This document shows positions 7,955 to 17,041 of a stretch of DNA of 64,000 nt, piece by piece. Position 1 is the first letter of the stretch. Each line of letters starts with the position of its first letter. The stretch is taken from assembly GCF_003336245.1 (NCBI RefSeq), contig NZ_QPHM01000004.1, forward strand, positions 1-64,000, given 5' to 3'. The position numbers were made by a program, and so were the translations under genes. Under the pieces are notes generated by a model. The model was given only the letters and a program-made list of their open reading frames with translations. It did no database searches and was not told the DNA's origin. This DNA comes from Haloplanus salinus. Its GTDB lineage: Archaea > Halobacteriota > Halobacteria > Halobacteriales > Haloferacaceae.

Positions 7955-10900
7955 TTACTCCACCTCCACGACGTCTTCGAGATCGTGATTCCTGGCTTTC
8001 AGCGGCACGTACGCTGACGTTCCCGTGTCGTCGATTGCTTCGATAACTTCCTTCCGCTGGTGCGAGCGGACGTCACAGACGTGTGCGTAGTCACAGTATC
8101 GACATCCGGCGTCCGATGGATCGAGGACTGTCGGATGGAAGCGACCCTCTGTGATTCCCGAGGCGAGTTCTCCGAGGCGTTGAGGGGTTGTCTCCTCAAT
8201 GAACCGTCGGAACGCCTCGTGTGTCTCGAAGTATGGGTAGGAGTGACGGAGTAGCGGCGTATCGACGTCGTCACTCCCGTGATAGACTGCCATCTCCTGT
8301 GAGGTGAGGAGTCCGCTGCGAGAATTGACTGAACTCGGAGGCGAGACCTGGTAGTACGCGCCACCGACTACTTCGACATCGTCGAGTGCCTCTTCGGCCA
8401 TCAACGCGTACAGCTGCAGTTGGAATTTCAGCCCGCTCAGCGCATCACTTTCGCTGGGGATTGAGCTTCCAGTTTTGTAATCCCGAACAACAACCTGTGT
8501 TGGGTCTGTTCCAGGGACCGTCTCGACACGGTCGATGAGTCCATGAATGGGGACCGAGCCGTGTGGTGTCTCGATCTCTGCGGGGTCGTCGCTGAGTGGC
8601 GTGCCTGCGTCGTAGGGGTTACCGATCCGGCCTTCGAACCACGTCGGTCGAGCAGTCGTCTTTGCGGGCTCGTCCGCCTCATGGTCGAGGAACCGATAGA
8701 ATAGCCCTCGCGCAACAGGACGACCGTCCTGCGTCTCATGTGGTCCATAGTATGGATTCGTGTCCGGAGTTCCGAGTCCCGCGAGTACGGAGGTCAGCCA
8801 TTCCTTCTGGAACGCTGTCTGGGCGCGGTCGTCGAATGCTTCGTCAAGCCGCTCTAGGGCAATGTCGAGGAGCTGTTGTTGCCGCGTTTCGAAGTCGCCA
8901 CCTGGGTGAACTGGATCGCTGCCCCCTGACTGTAACGACAGGTAGTAGTGTTCGAGCACGTCGTGGATGTACGAACCACGGTCGCTCGCGTCGGGTTCCC
9001 GCGTTAAGCGATCCGGTGCTTCGATACCGAGGACGCGGCGCATGTAGTACTTGAACCCACAAGCAGCATATGTCTCCAACCGACTCGGACTGTACGGCTC
9101 GCGGTCGAGCGTATCGTGAATCTGGGAGACGGTCTCTTCTGTGAGCTGGCCATCGTAGGGCGTCAGTTCGGGACCTGCTCGTGCCGCGGCACAAGCAATA
9201 CCAGCCTGAACACAGGCCTGTTGGGTGGTGCTAAACGAACCGGTTTCGACTGCTTCAGTGAGCAGGTCGTGGACTCGTGCTTCGGATGTCTCGGGAAGTA
9301 CGTCGCCGACTGCCCGCTGCACGTCTTCTTGACATCCTGGCTCGCTGTCAGCTGGCTCAATAGTCACCTCCGAGAGATCGACAAGCCGCCGAAGTTCGGT
9401 CAGGATGTCTGCTTCGACGTGCGGTTCACCACTAACACTCTGCTGGGGGATGGAGAGATGAATTGATGCTGTACTCCCGAGGAGTACGCTCAAGTGATAC
9501 CGTGCCTCTGCAGAGACATCTGTCTGTTCGAAGTCGGGATGTGACTCGTAGATGGGTCGTGTGAAAGCGGTTCGCTCCGGATCTGAGGGGAAATGTGTCG
9601 TCGTCAGCCCGAGAACGTATACCTGTTCGAACTCCCGAAGGGTGGCTTCGGCGAGACTACAGACAACGACGCTCTCCTCGGGTGGCCGTGTGCTCTGCTG
9701 GATCGAGACGCTATGGAGCGCGCGCTCAAGCCGATCAACGCTATCACCGATTTCGGGGTCCGCCAACGGTGTTGTAAGGTCGAGGGTCTCAAGGATCCGG
9801 TCGAGACGGTCACGAGCACGCAGTTCACGTTCCCGAAGTGGAGATGAGAGTTCTTGTTCACCTTCTAGTGCGGCTGAGACGCCGAGACGCTCAAGGAGGG
9901 CATCGAGTTGGCCGGGGAGTTCCTCCAGTGACACCTCTGACAGAGCGGCTGCATCCCGCGTCAGGGAGGTAACCGTTGCCGCGAGACTGTCGTCAACGTG
10001 TTCGAGAGTCGATTCAAGCCGATTTGTCTCTGCCCTAGCTGCCACCCGGGCGAGTTCGTGGTAATTGAGGTTCTCTCCCGTTTGCGTAATGGTGACCAGT
10101 GGGTTCGTGAGGAGATCGAGGAGCGTGTCGATGCTCCGAGGTTCTTGTGCGAGTTGGCAGACTATCTGGACGACATCGCCGAGGGCTGTTTCGGAAAGGG
10201 GAATCTCGGTTTGTAGATTGAACGGGAGTTCGTACATCTCGAACGCTTCCCGGACCTGATCAGCATATTGAACCGGACTCGTGAGGACGACGCCGATATC
10301 GTCGGCCGACGTTCCTGTCGCGATTCGGCTCCGGATATCTCGGGCAACAGTTCGGATCTCATCGGGGACCGTTTCCGGTTCGGTGAGCGTCAGATCCAGC
10401 GTTCCCGCGTTGATGTCGCTGGTTGACGGCGACTGGTGGGGATGCCGATAGAGACTGCGAGTGATGCGCCGTCGCGCTTCGAGCGTTGACGAGGCAGGCT
10501 CATCGTGGTGCTGTCGAACGAAGTCCAGGTCGGAATACGTCTCTAACGCTTGTTTGGCGCCTGTATCAACACCCGGGGCCGAGTCTTCGTCTATCTGTTT
10601 GGGGAGGAGAGCGATCGCCGGCCAGGTTTCGACGAGTCGTTCGAGGAAGTCTACTTCTAGAGCGTCGAATCGCGTGAATCCACTGAGAACAACGGCCTCG
10701 ACTGAGGGGAACACGTTTGTGAGCGATGTTTCTGCTGTCGTGGCGTGGTGCATTCGCTCGGTACGGTATGTTTCCGGGAGTTGATCAGCCAGGAGTGTCT
10801 GTCGGGCAGATTCGATCTCTTCCGCCAGTTCGGCGACGTAGTCCGCACGGTCGCCCACACCCTCCTGTTCGAGACGCTGCCGCATTGCGTCGGGTGAGAG

Positions 10901-11305
10901 CAGTCCAGCGAACTCCAGTTCGGTGAACAGGGTCTCGGCTTCCTGGACGAGTCCTGCTCTGGGGAACTGGTCGCCGGTGTTGAGTGGATTCGTAGACGAT
11001 GAGATCTCTTCGACACCAAGCTCGACGAGCCGGAAGAGGAGCGGTTGGTCAACGTGAGTTACCCGACCCTTGTACTGATCCTGTTCATAGCACTGTGAAG
11101 CAAGATTGTCTAACGTGTCGACACGGAGCCCTGCAGAGGGGCCAAACTCCATCCAGCGATCGTTCGTTGCGTCCTCAGGGTGTTCCGGCTGACCAACGTA
11201 GAGAATACTTTCAGGCTGTGTTCCCACGCTCTCACTAAGAATATCGAATGCCTGTGATTCAAGCTCAGGTAAATCAGGCCCAGTAAGTAACAGCCGGCGA
11301 GACAT
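7955..11305 (-). CDS. AddB-like PD-(D/E)XK nuclease with Fe-S staple
   Basis: About 1116 residues; I chose the internal ATG at 11305 (MSRRLLLTG) over an upstream in-frame Met, because the conserved hydrophobic beta strand begins there. The N-terminal position where a helicase would carry Walker A reads LLLTGPDLPEL and lacks the GKT residues, so the helicase half is probably inactive, as in RecC-like folds. The C-terminal nuclease has ETYAACGFKYY (Cys near 747), RDYKTGSS near 943 and a C-x2-C-x5-C cluster near 1070. Together these four cysteines match the iron-sulphur staple of AddB-type nucleases. It lies 2 bp upstream of the AddA-like gene, so the two are almost certainly translated from one transcript and act as a heterodimer. 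Confidence 0.85.
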   Translation of the reverse strand: MSRRLLLTGPDLPELESQAFDILSESVGTQPESILYVGQPEHPEDATNDRWMEFGPSAGLRVDTLDNLASQCYEQDQYKGRVTHVDQPLLFRLVELGVEEISSSTNPLNTGDQFPRAGLVQEAETLFTELEFAGLLSPDAMRQRLEQEGVGDRADYVAELAEEIESARQTLLADQLPETYRTERMHHATTAETSLTNVFPSVEAVVLSGFTRFDALEVDFLERLVETWPAIALLPKQIDEDSAPGVDTGAKQALETYSDLDFVRQHHDEPASSTLEARRRITRSLYRHPHQSPSTSDINAGTLDLTLTEPETVPDEIRTVARDIRSRIATGTSADDIGVVLTSPVQYADQVREAFEMYELPFNLQTEIPLSETALGDVVQIVCQLAQEPRSIDTLLDLLTNPLVTITQTGENLNYHELARVAARAETNRLESTLEHVDDSLAATVTSLTRDAAALSEVSLEELPGQLDALLERLGVSAALEGEQELSSPLRERELRARDRLDRILETLDLTTPLADPEIGDSVDRLERALHSVSIQQSTRPPEESVVVCSLAEATLREFEQVYVLGLTTTHFPSDPERTAFTRPIYESHPDFEQTDVSAEARYHLSVLLGSTASIHLSIPQQSVSGEPHVEADILTELRRLVDLSEVTIEPADSEPGCQEDVQRAVGDVLPETSEARVHDLLTEAVETGSFSTTQQACVQAGIACAAARAGPELTPYDGQLTEETVSQIHDTLDREPYSPSRLETYAACGFKYYMRRVLGIEAPDRLTREPDASDRGSYIHDVLEHYYLSLQSGGSDPVHPGGDFETRQQQLLDIALERLDEAFDDRAQTAFQKEWLTSVLAGLGTPDTNPYYGPHETQDGRPVARGLFYRFLDHEADEPAKTTARPTWFEGRIGNPYDAGTPLSDDPAEIETPHGSVPIHGLIDRVETVPGTDPTQVVVRDYKTGSSIPSESDALSGLKFQLQLYALMAEEALDDVEVVGGAYYQVSPPSSVNSRSGLLTSQEMAVYHGSDDVDTPLLRHSYPYFETHEAFRRFIEETTPQRLGELASGITEGRFHPTVLDPSDAGCRYCDYAHVCDVRSHQRKEVIEAIDDTGTSAYVPLKARNHDLEDVVEVE

Positions 11306-11475
11306 ACTCCATCCGTTACCCGAGCGAGGCATTAATGTTCGGGAGTAACTGGAAACGACTACAATAATGAAAATCTGCGATAGGCCGGAATCAGGTATCC
11401 ACTTGCAACGACTATTACGGCAGGATCATCTTCAGACTTAATTTACGCCGGAAGCTCGATCTATCTCCGAGCCTG

Positions 11476-11515
11476 TTAACCAACATTGTCTCGAATCCCT
11501 TTCACTGTTGGTTAA
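11476..11515. repeat. Inverted repeat in the 340-bp gap upstream of the AddBA operon
   Basis: TTAACCAACA (11476-11485) and its exact complement TGTTGGTTAA (11506-11515) are separated by 20 bp. The gap 11306-11645 lies between the start of the AddB-like gene and the end of the coiled-coil zinc-ribbon gene. The repeat is too widely spaced and lacks a T tract for a terminator, so a protein-binding site is the more natural reading. I see no gene in the rest of this gap. Confidence 0.5.
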
Positions 11516-11645
11516 TCGACTCAATCTCTCGCGATCATCCCTACCGGTCTTTGATCTCTACGCCTGTGCTCCGGTGATACTGGAATCCCGTCTGCAGATC
11601 GGAGAGACTGTAGCGGTTACCGGGCGAACACACGTCTCACCAACG

Positions 11646-12839
11646 TCATTGACAGCTTTGACACCCAAGCCTTCCAGCAACCAAACTAATCGGATTCTCC
11701 GCTGAGAGTTGTGTATTGCAGTTCTCACAGTGGACTTCGTCGGTTACACCCGCGCCGATAGCATACGGAGCACGCATCACGGCGGTTCGACCGTTGTCGG
11801 CTACAGTGAATTCGATTTCCCCGCGCTCATACGTCACAAGCGTGAACGCAGTGGGCTTGGTATTCACCTCTATCGAGTGTCGACGATAGATTTCCTGTCG
11901 CTTCTGAGCGTACCCCTGTTCCTTCTCCTGCAGAAGCTCCTCCAACTCCGCTTCGAGATCTTCTTTTTCGGCTTTGAGCTCTTGGCGTTTCTCAAGTGCC
12001 TCTACACGTTGTTGCTGTGAGTCTGCACCGTCGACATCCGACGATAACTTCTGGAGACGGTTCGAGAGAGAATCTATCTCGGTTCGGTGGTCGTTAATTC
12101 GCTGCTCCTGAAGCTGCCGGTACTCTTCAAACTCTGAATCAGCAGCACGAGATGCTGACTGGCGAATCTCGTCGATCTCCTCCTGGACCCCTCCAACAGC
12201 AGCTTCCTGTCCGGCAACGATTGCGTCTGCCAGCTTCTCGGGAGCAACTGTCGCGTCGCTCTGGTCACTCCCTACAGTTACCTCGTCACGCCAGCCGGAT
12301 TTTGGGCTGAAAAACTCCTCAACAAGTATCTCTGTTACACCGGGGAGTTGGTCCTTCGATTCAACGTCGATCGTCACTGCTTCCAAGAACTGGGTCTGGT
12401 ACTCGCTGACGGTCTCGACGTCAATGCGTACGAACACGCAGATGGCTGTCCGGTCATAGTACGGACTGAATGCTGCATCTTCGACTTCTACATCACTTTC
12501 TACAATCCATGGCGGATCCCGATAGTCACCGTCAGTCATCGAGTCCGTCAGGGCGAGTTGCCCGGCAGTAGCCATCGCTGCCGCCTCATCGAGCAGCTGT
12601 TGTGTGAATTCGCTCTCCGGCGTGAGTACGTAAACAGAGTCCTCTGTCTCGTCTCGACGTTCACCATCCAGGGCAATCTCGAACTCGTGACGGTCGCTAA
12701 AATCGACGTCCACGTGGCTGGGTAATCGCACCTCCCACCGGGTTCCATTCTCACGGATTGCTGCACCGAGATCGTTCAGATACTCCCGAGTGAACGCTTC
12801 CAGCGCAGATTGCGTCACCGCGTGAGTCACATCAGTCAT
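11646..12839 (-). CDS. Coiled-coil zinc-ribbon protein, partner of SNF2 helicase
   Basis: 397 residues from the ATG at 12839; the frame extends further upstream, but that part lies inside the helicase gene and has shadow-frame composition. The N-terminal 200 residues are a predicted alpha/beta region with no family I recognise. Residues about 200-320 form a long charged coiled coil rich in Glu, Gln and Lys. The last 28 residues hold CENC and CQSC, a zinc ribbon. Its start overlaps the SNF2 stop by 8 bp, so translation is coupled. The two proteins total 982 residues, close to the size of a full bacterial RapA/HepA (about 970), whose C-terminal half is also helical. I infer that this is the detached C-terminal half of a HepA-like enzyme or a dedicated cofactor. 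Confidence 0.6.
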   Translation of the reverse strand: MTDVTHAVTQSALEAFTREYLNDLGAAIRENGTRWEVRLPSHVDVDFSDRHEFEIALDGERRDETEDSVYVLTPESEFTQQLLDEAAAMATAGQLALTDSMTDGDYRDPPWIVESDVEVEDAAFSPYYDRTAICVFVRIDVETVSEYQTQFLEAVTIDVESKDQLPGVTEILVEEFFSPKSGWRDEVTVGSDQSDATVAPEKLADAIVAGQEAAVGGVQEEIDEIRQSASRAADSEFEEYRQLQEQRINDHRTEIDSLSNRLQKLSSDVDGADSQQQRVEALEKRQELKAEKEDLEAELEELLQEKEQGYAQKRQEIYRRHSIEVNTKPTAFTLVTYERGEIEFTVADNGRTAVMRAPYAIGAGVTDEVHCENCNTQLSAENPISLVAGRLGCQSCQ

Positions 12840-14589
12840 CGTCCGCCCCCAGATCGAAACTCTCGAAGACGCCGGTGTTGAACTCCTCCACCTTCTGAGA
12901 GAGGTTCTGTTGCTCCTCAAGATCGATCGCCATCGAGTCGAAGTCGTTCTCGAGTTCAACCTCAGAGTCGGCGTTGGTGAGACGTTCGAAGATCTCGTCT
13001 TCGAAACTCTTCCCGGAGTCCTCGAGCCGGGTAAGAATCGTGCTCAGTTCTCCAACCGTCTGCTGGAAGAGATCGATCTTGTGGTAGAGACGTTCCAGCA
13101 CGTATTCCTCGATAGTGCCTTTCAGGCCCATGTTGAAGACGTAGACCTTGCGCTTCTGGCCGATCCGGTGAATCCGCCCGATTCGCTGCTCGACCTTCAT
13201 CGGGTTCCACGGCAGATCGTAGTTCACCATAATATTGCAGAACTGGAGGTTTCGACCCTCGTTCATCGCGTCCGTAGACACGAGGACACCACCTTCCTCT
13301 CGGAACTGATCCACGATGTCCTCCTTCTCTTGGCTTGAGTGGCCGCCATGGAACGCGTGAGTGGTATACCCCCGATCGTCCAATACTTGGAGGACCTGGC
13401 GCTGGGTTGCCCGGAACTGCGTGAACACGATAACGCGCCCCATATCGACCGTTTCACGGACTTCCTCGACGATATCGAACAGTCGCTCCTGTTTTGTAAC
13501 CGTATCAATCGCATCGATCTTGTCGAGGATCGTCTCGAGTTCGTCTCGGTGCGTTAGCTCGTTCTGTTCCTCGAGCTGTTTGAGGATCGTTTGTTCCAGC
13601 GCTGCCGGGCTGCTGACCACCTCCTTCTGGAGCAGCATCAGCACCAACTTCTGGCCGCTGTCCTGGCTGTACGCGCTTCGCACGTACTCCGTTACCGCCT
13701 CGTAGAGTTCTTTCTCCGCTGCGCTCGGCTCGAAGGTCCGCGTGTCGATGATACGCTCCGTGAAGTCGATGTCCGTTTCCTCACGGCGATTTCGGATCAT
13801 CACCTGCCCCAACCGTCGCTGTAGCTCGTCCCGATTCACGAGCGTCTCCTGGCCATTGTCGACGAAGTAGTGGTGGAACGTGTCCCGACTGCCGAACAGA
13901 CCGGGCCGCAGCAAGGAGACGATATTGTAGAGATCGGTGAGTTCGTTCTGGATGGGCGTCGCCGTGAGGAAGAACCCGTAGTCGTACGTGAGCTTGTCGA
14001 TGAGGTCGTAGCGATCGGTTTCCTCGTTTTTCACGTAGTGGGCTTCGTCCATAACGAGGACGTCCCAGTCGCGAGCGAGCACGGTCGCGCGGTGTCGGTC
14101 GCTCTTGGCGGTGTCGATGCTGGCGATGATGTAGTTGTGGGCATCGAATCCCTGGAACTCGTCGTCATAGTTGCAGACAAACTCAAGTCCGAACTTCTCG
14201 AGGAGTTCTCCTTGCCACTGTTTGGCCAGCTGGGCCGGGGTCAGGATCAGCACCGAGTCGTCGGTCTCGCGATAGTGCATCTCCTTCAAGATCATACCGA
14301 CCTCGATCGTCTTTCCGAGGCCGACCTCGTCAGCGAGGAGTGCCTTCCCGTCCATCTCAAAGAGGGCCCTGTGGGCAGCGTCGACCTGATGTTCGAGGAG
14401 TTTGACTTCCTCCTCGTCGACGCGGGAGAGTGAACGGAGTTCTGTGTCGGGCTGTCCCGCAAGAAGACGATTTGCGACGACGGTCTGCCGGTGGAAGGGA
14501 AAATCTGCAATTCCTGAGGAGTAGGAGTCTACAAGATTGTCCGGATCATCGTGCGTGACCTCGATGTCGACGAGGTCCTGCTCTTCCAT
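12832..14589 (-). CDS. SNF2/HepA-family DEAH-box helicase (translocase)
   Basis: A 585-residue SNF2-type ATPase with all core motifs: Walker A DEVGLGKT (87-94), motif Ia ILTPAQLAKQW, motif II DEAH (181-184) followed by YVKN, motif III LTATPIQN, and helicase-C motifs VFTQFR, HGGHSSQEK, VSTDAMNEGRNLQ and EQRIGRIHRIGQ. The last is diagnostic of SNF2/RapA enzymes. It is short for the RapA/HepA class, ending soon after motif VI, and the overlapping downstream gene may supply the missing part. SNF2 enzymes translocate on double-stranded DNA. In known defence islands HepA-type members accompany DUF1156 methylases and DUF499 ATPases, both of which lie within 20 kb here. Start ATG at 14589 is followed by an acidic N-terminus. 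Confidence 0.85.
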   Translation of the reverse strand: MEEQDLVDIEVTHDDPDNLVDSYSSGIADFPFHRQTVVANRLLAGQPDTELRSLSRVDEEEVKLLEHQVDAAHRALFEMDGKALLADEVGLGKTIEVGMILKEMHYRETDDSVLILTPAQLAKQWQGELLEKFGLEFVCNYDDEFQGFDAHNYIIASIDTAKSDRHRATVLARDWDVLVMDEAHYVKNEETDRYDLIDKLTYDYGFFLTATPIQNELTDLYNIVSLLRPGLFGSRDTFHHYFVDNGQETLVNRDELQRRLGQVMIRNRREETDIDFTERIIDTRTFEPSAAEKELYEAVTEYVRSAYSQDSGQKLVLMLLQKEVVSSPAALEQTILKQLEEQNELTHRDELETILDKIDAIDTVTKQERLFDIVEEVRETVDMGRVIVFTQFRATQRQVLQVLDDRGYTTHAFHGGHSSQEKEDIVDQFREEGGVLVSTDAMNEGRNLQFCNIMVNYDLPWNPMKVEQRIGRIHRIGQKRKVYVFNMGLKGTIEEYVLERLYHKIDLFQQTVGELSTILTRLEDSGKSFEDEIFERLTNADSEVELENDFDSMAIDLEEQQNLSQKVEEFNTGVFESFDLGADDD

Positions 14590-15282
14590 AATACAACTGG
14601 CTGGTTCTCAAATAAATGTATTGTGCCCTTGTCAACGTGGGATCTCGTTCTGACGAGAACTGAGGGAACGTTTCGGCTGTCATAGAGGATCAACTCGAAC
14701 TGCTCAAACGCTTGTTCAAACTATGGCGGAATAAGGGTAAGACCGAGCACGGCACTACGTTGTACTGGCAAGGAAATCGTTGTTCGATTCATCAACAACT
14801 GCTTACTAACTGGTCTGTAGACGTATGGAAAAGTCGCAAAGTTGAGTACGACAAAATCCTTATGTCTGATTGAACTACTGATTGGGCGTTATTAAGATTT
14901 ATTCCTCTGCTTATGATCCTGGTCTGTGAGAATATTCCAATCCCGACTTAACCGCTTTTGCCTATGATAGTAGGGTATCATAGAGCTCTTCACATACTAC
15001 AGTCAGTCTGATTATCTTTTGAGAGCGTCACGTCTAAGAATTGTGTACACTAAGTGAACGCCGATTATAACCACTCAAAACCCGTTCTTTTGTTTCAGAA
15101 TAGTGGCTGTTCTTGCTCGGATAGCGAAACCAATCTTAGCTCCTTCAACACCTGTGGAGCCGTATGCAGCGGTTTCGGCACCGGCAAGCGTGAATCTGCT
15201 GATGGCCATGTGAACTGTTCCACGACACTCTCTACGTGATAGTCTTATGTACTGGAAGCACTGCAGTGGACTGTAGTAGAAT
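14590..15282. other. 693-bp AT-rich intergenic region between SNF2 and TBP genes
   Basis: It separates the divergent SNF2 and TBP genes. Base composition falls towards that of the AT-rich TBP-methylase patch. I find no convincing open frame: a minus-strand frame over 15075-15326 lacks a recognisable domain and overlaps the TBP start. Near its right end, CACTGCAGTG (15259-15268) is a perfect 10-bp palindrome only 14 bp before the TBP ATG and could be an operator. Confidence 0.4.
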
Positions 15283-15828
15283 ATGGCTGAGTTCATTAGT
15301 GCCGTAGGTGGAAGTGAATTAGGCATAGAATTGAGGTTGGAAGAACTCTACTCAGATATTAATATCCCGATTGTAAGATATGAGCCAGAAACTTTCCCAG
15401 CATTATATCTGCGTTTCTCCGAGAAAATGCCTTTGATAACGCTATTCCAATCCGGATGTTATAATATATCTGGCGGACCAGAAATCAATTCGTTATACAA
15501 AACTAATGACAAATTCATTAACGTTTTAGAACAACTATTAGACCGCAATGTTTCCGAAGAAGTGGAATCATTTGAATTGAGAAATTTAGTTTATAAAAAA
15601 GATCTTGATACGGAATTCGAATTAAGTGAGATGGTGGTATTATTAGGTTTGGAATCTGCTGAGTATGAACCCGAACAATTTCCAGGCTTGATCTACCGCC
15701 CAAAAAATGAGAACTATATATTTATTATATATCGAACAGGATCAATAATATTGACTGGAATTAAGACCCAAAGTGAGGTTGATAAAGCATTTTCAAAATT
15801 GTATGAGAAAATAAAAGTCGCTATTTAG
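15283..15828 (+). CDS. Divergent TATA-box binding protein (TBP) paralogue
   Basis: 181 residues, the usual size for an archaeal TBP, with the two-fold repeat of the TBP saddle. In repeat one (about 1-90) the pattern is YEPETFPALYLRF then GCYNISGG. In repeat two (about 91-181) it is YEPEQFPGLIYRP then GSIILTGIKT followed by VDKAFSKLYEKI. These match the canonical YEPE-FPGLIYR and GKIVCTGAK segments of TBP. The gene is far more AT-rich than most of the window. Haloarchaea often carry several TBPs that support subsets of promoters. Its position directly upstream of a similarly AT-rich methylase gene suggests that the two arrived together and that the TBP may drive a dedicated promoter set. Confidence 0.88.
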   Translation: MAEFISAVGGSELGIELRLEELYSDINIPIVRYEPETFPALYLRFSEKMPLITLFQSGCYNISGGPEINSLYKTNDKFINVLEQLLDRNVSEEVESFELRNLVYKKDLDTEFELSEMVVLLGLESAEYEPEQFPGLIYRPKNENYIFIIYRTGSIILTGIKTQSEVDKAFSKLYEKIKVAI

Positions 15829-15974
15829 TCATAGTGTGTATGCGATATGTAGTACCCCTGTTGAATGGGCTTTTATCGAGACGGCGTGCGCTGTACAGTA
15901 GCGGTGGCAGGTCGTTGTCCCGTCTGGGATGCTTCACCCGCGTGCCCTTACCACCCTCGCTCGCCAGCCATGGG

Positions 15975-15983
15975 TTTATATAA
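15975..15983 (+). promoter_or_regulatory. TATA box for DUF1156 methylase A
   Basis: TTTATATAA lies 30-39 bp upstream of the methylase ATG at 16014, the distance expected for an archaeal promoter giving a very short leader. The preceding stretch, about 15875-15965, is strikingly GC-rich compared with the AT-rich genes on both sides and contains no open frame that I can support. Confidence 0.65.
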
Positions 15984-17041
15984 GACGAAAGAAATTGATA
16001 TACAAGATGCCTTATGACTGAGCAAGAGAACTCTAGTCAGATGAACGGACGGCCTTCACTACCCATTGAACGTGGCTTTCCGATCGAGAAGGTGAACGCC
16101 ATCGCTGAAAAAGAAAGTCGAGCAGGGAGGTGGTATCGTCCGGTATATACAATGCATAAGTGGTGGTCACGAAAAGTGGGGAGTCTTTTCCGAGCAATTA
16201 CACTATATACATTATTAGATGAAAACACGACAAAAAAGGACGTAGAACTATATGAACCTAGCGAAAATGAAACTTTAGGAGATTTTCCTAAAGATATAGA
16301 CAACCTCGTTGAATCTATCAATGATGTAGATATGGATAATCCAGATTCACTTTGGGATTTCTACCACAAAGATATTCGAATTAAAGACAAGAAGATACTT
16401 GATCCGTTTATGGGCGGTGGGACATCAATTAGTGAAAGTTCACGGTTTGGAATAGATTCAGTAGGTATTGATCTGAATCCCGTCGCGTGGTTCATTTCCA
16501 AAAAACAACTAGATGCTGGTGAAACTACTGTTGAAGATCTTGACTCAGCATTCCAGGAAATAAAAAGTGATGTTGAAGATGAAGTAAAAAAATACTACGT
16601 CACCCCCTGTCCAAACGGAACTCACAATGCTGATGTGATATATAATTTTTGGGTTAAAAAAATCAGATGTATCTCCTGTAACCACAAAATTCCCTTATTC
16701 AGAGATTATCGTGTTGCAAAAGGCCGGTATGAAAATGACGAAAAATATAACACATATTGTCCTGAATGTGAGTCAATTACCTATACTAAAAATGATGGAC
16801 CCGAAAGTGAATGTAATGACTGCGGGAATCTGTTTTCTCACAAAGAAGGGAACGTAACTCGGGGAGGGTATTATAATTGTTCAGAATGTGGTCAAAAAGC
16901 ATCAATTACAGATGCTATTGAGGACCAAGACGGGTACGATATCCAACTTTATGCGGTTGAATATTACTGTGAAACTTGCGACAATAAGGGATTGGGCAAG
17001 AACTCATATAAAGCGTACAAAAAAGCTGGTCCAGAAGATAA

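Noticed and set aside
15075-15326. 83-codon minus-strand frame upstream of the TBP gene
   Set aside because: Overlaps the TBP start on the opposite strand and has no recognisable domain; conservation data would be needed.
15870-15970. GC-rich block considered as SRP (7S) RNA or tRNA
   Set aside because: It lacks the SRP domain IV sequence and any tRNA cloverleaf or T-loop consensus.
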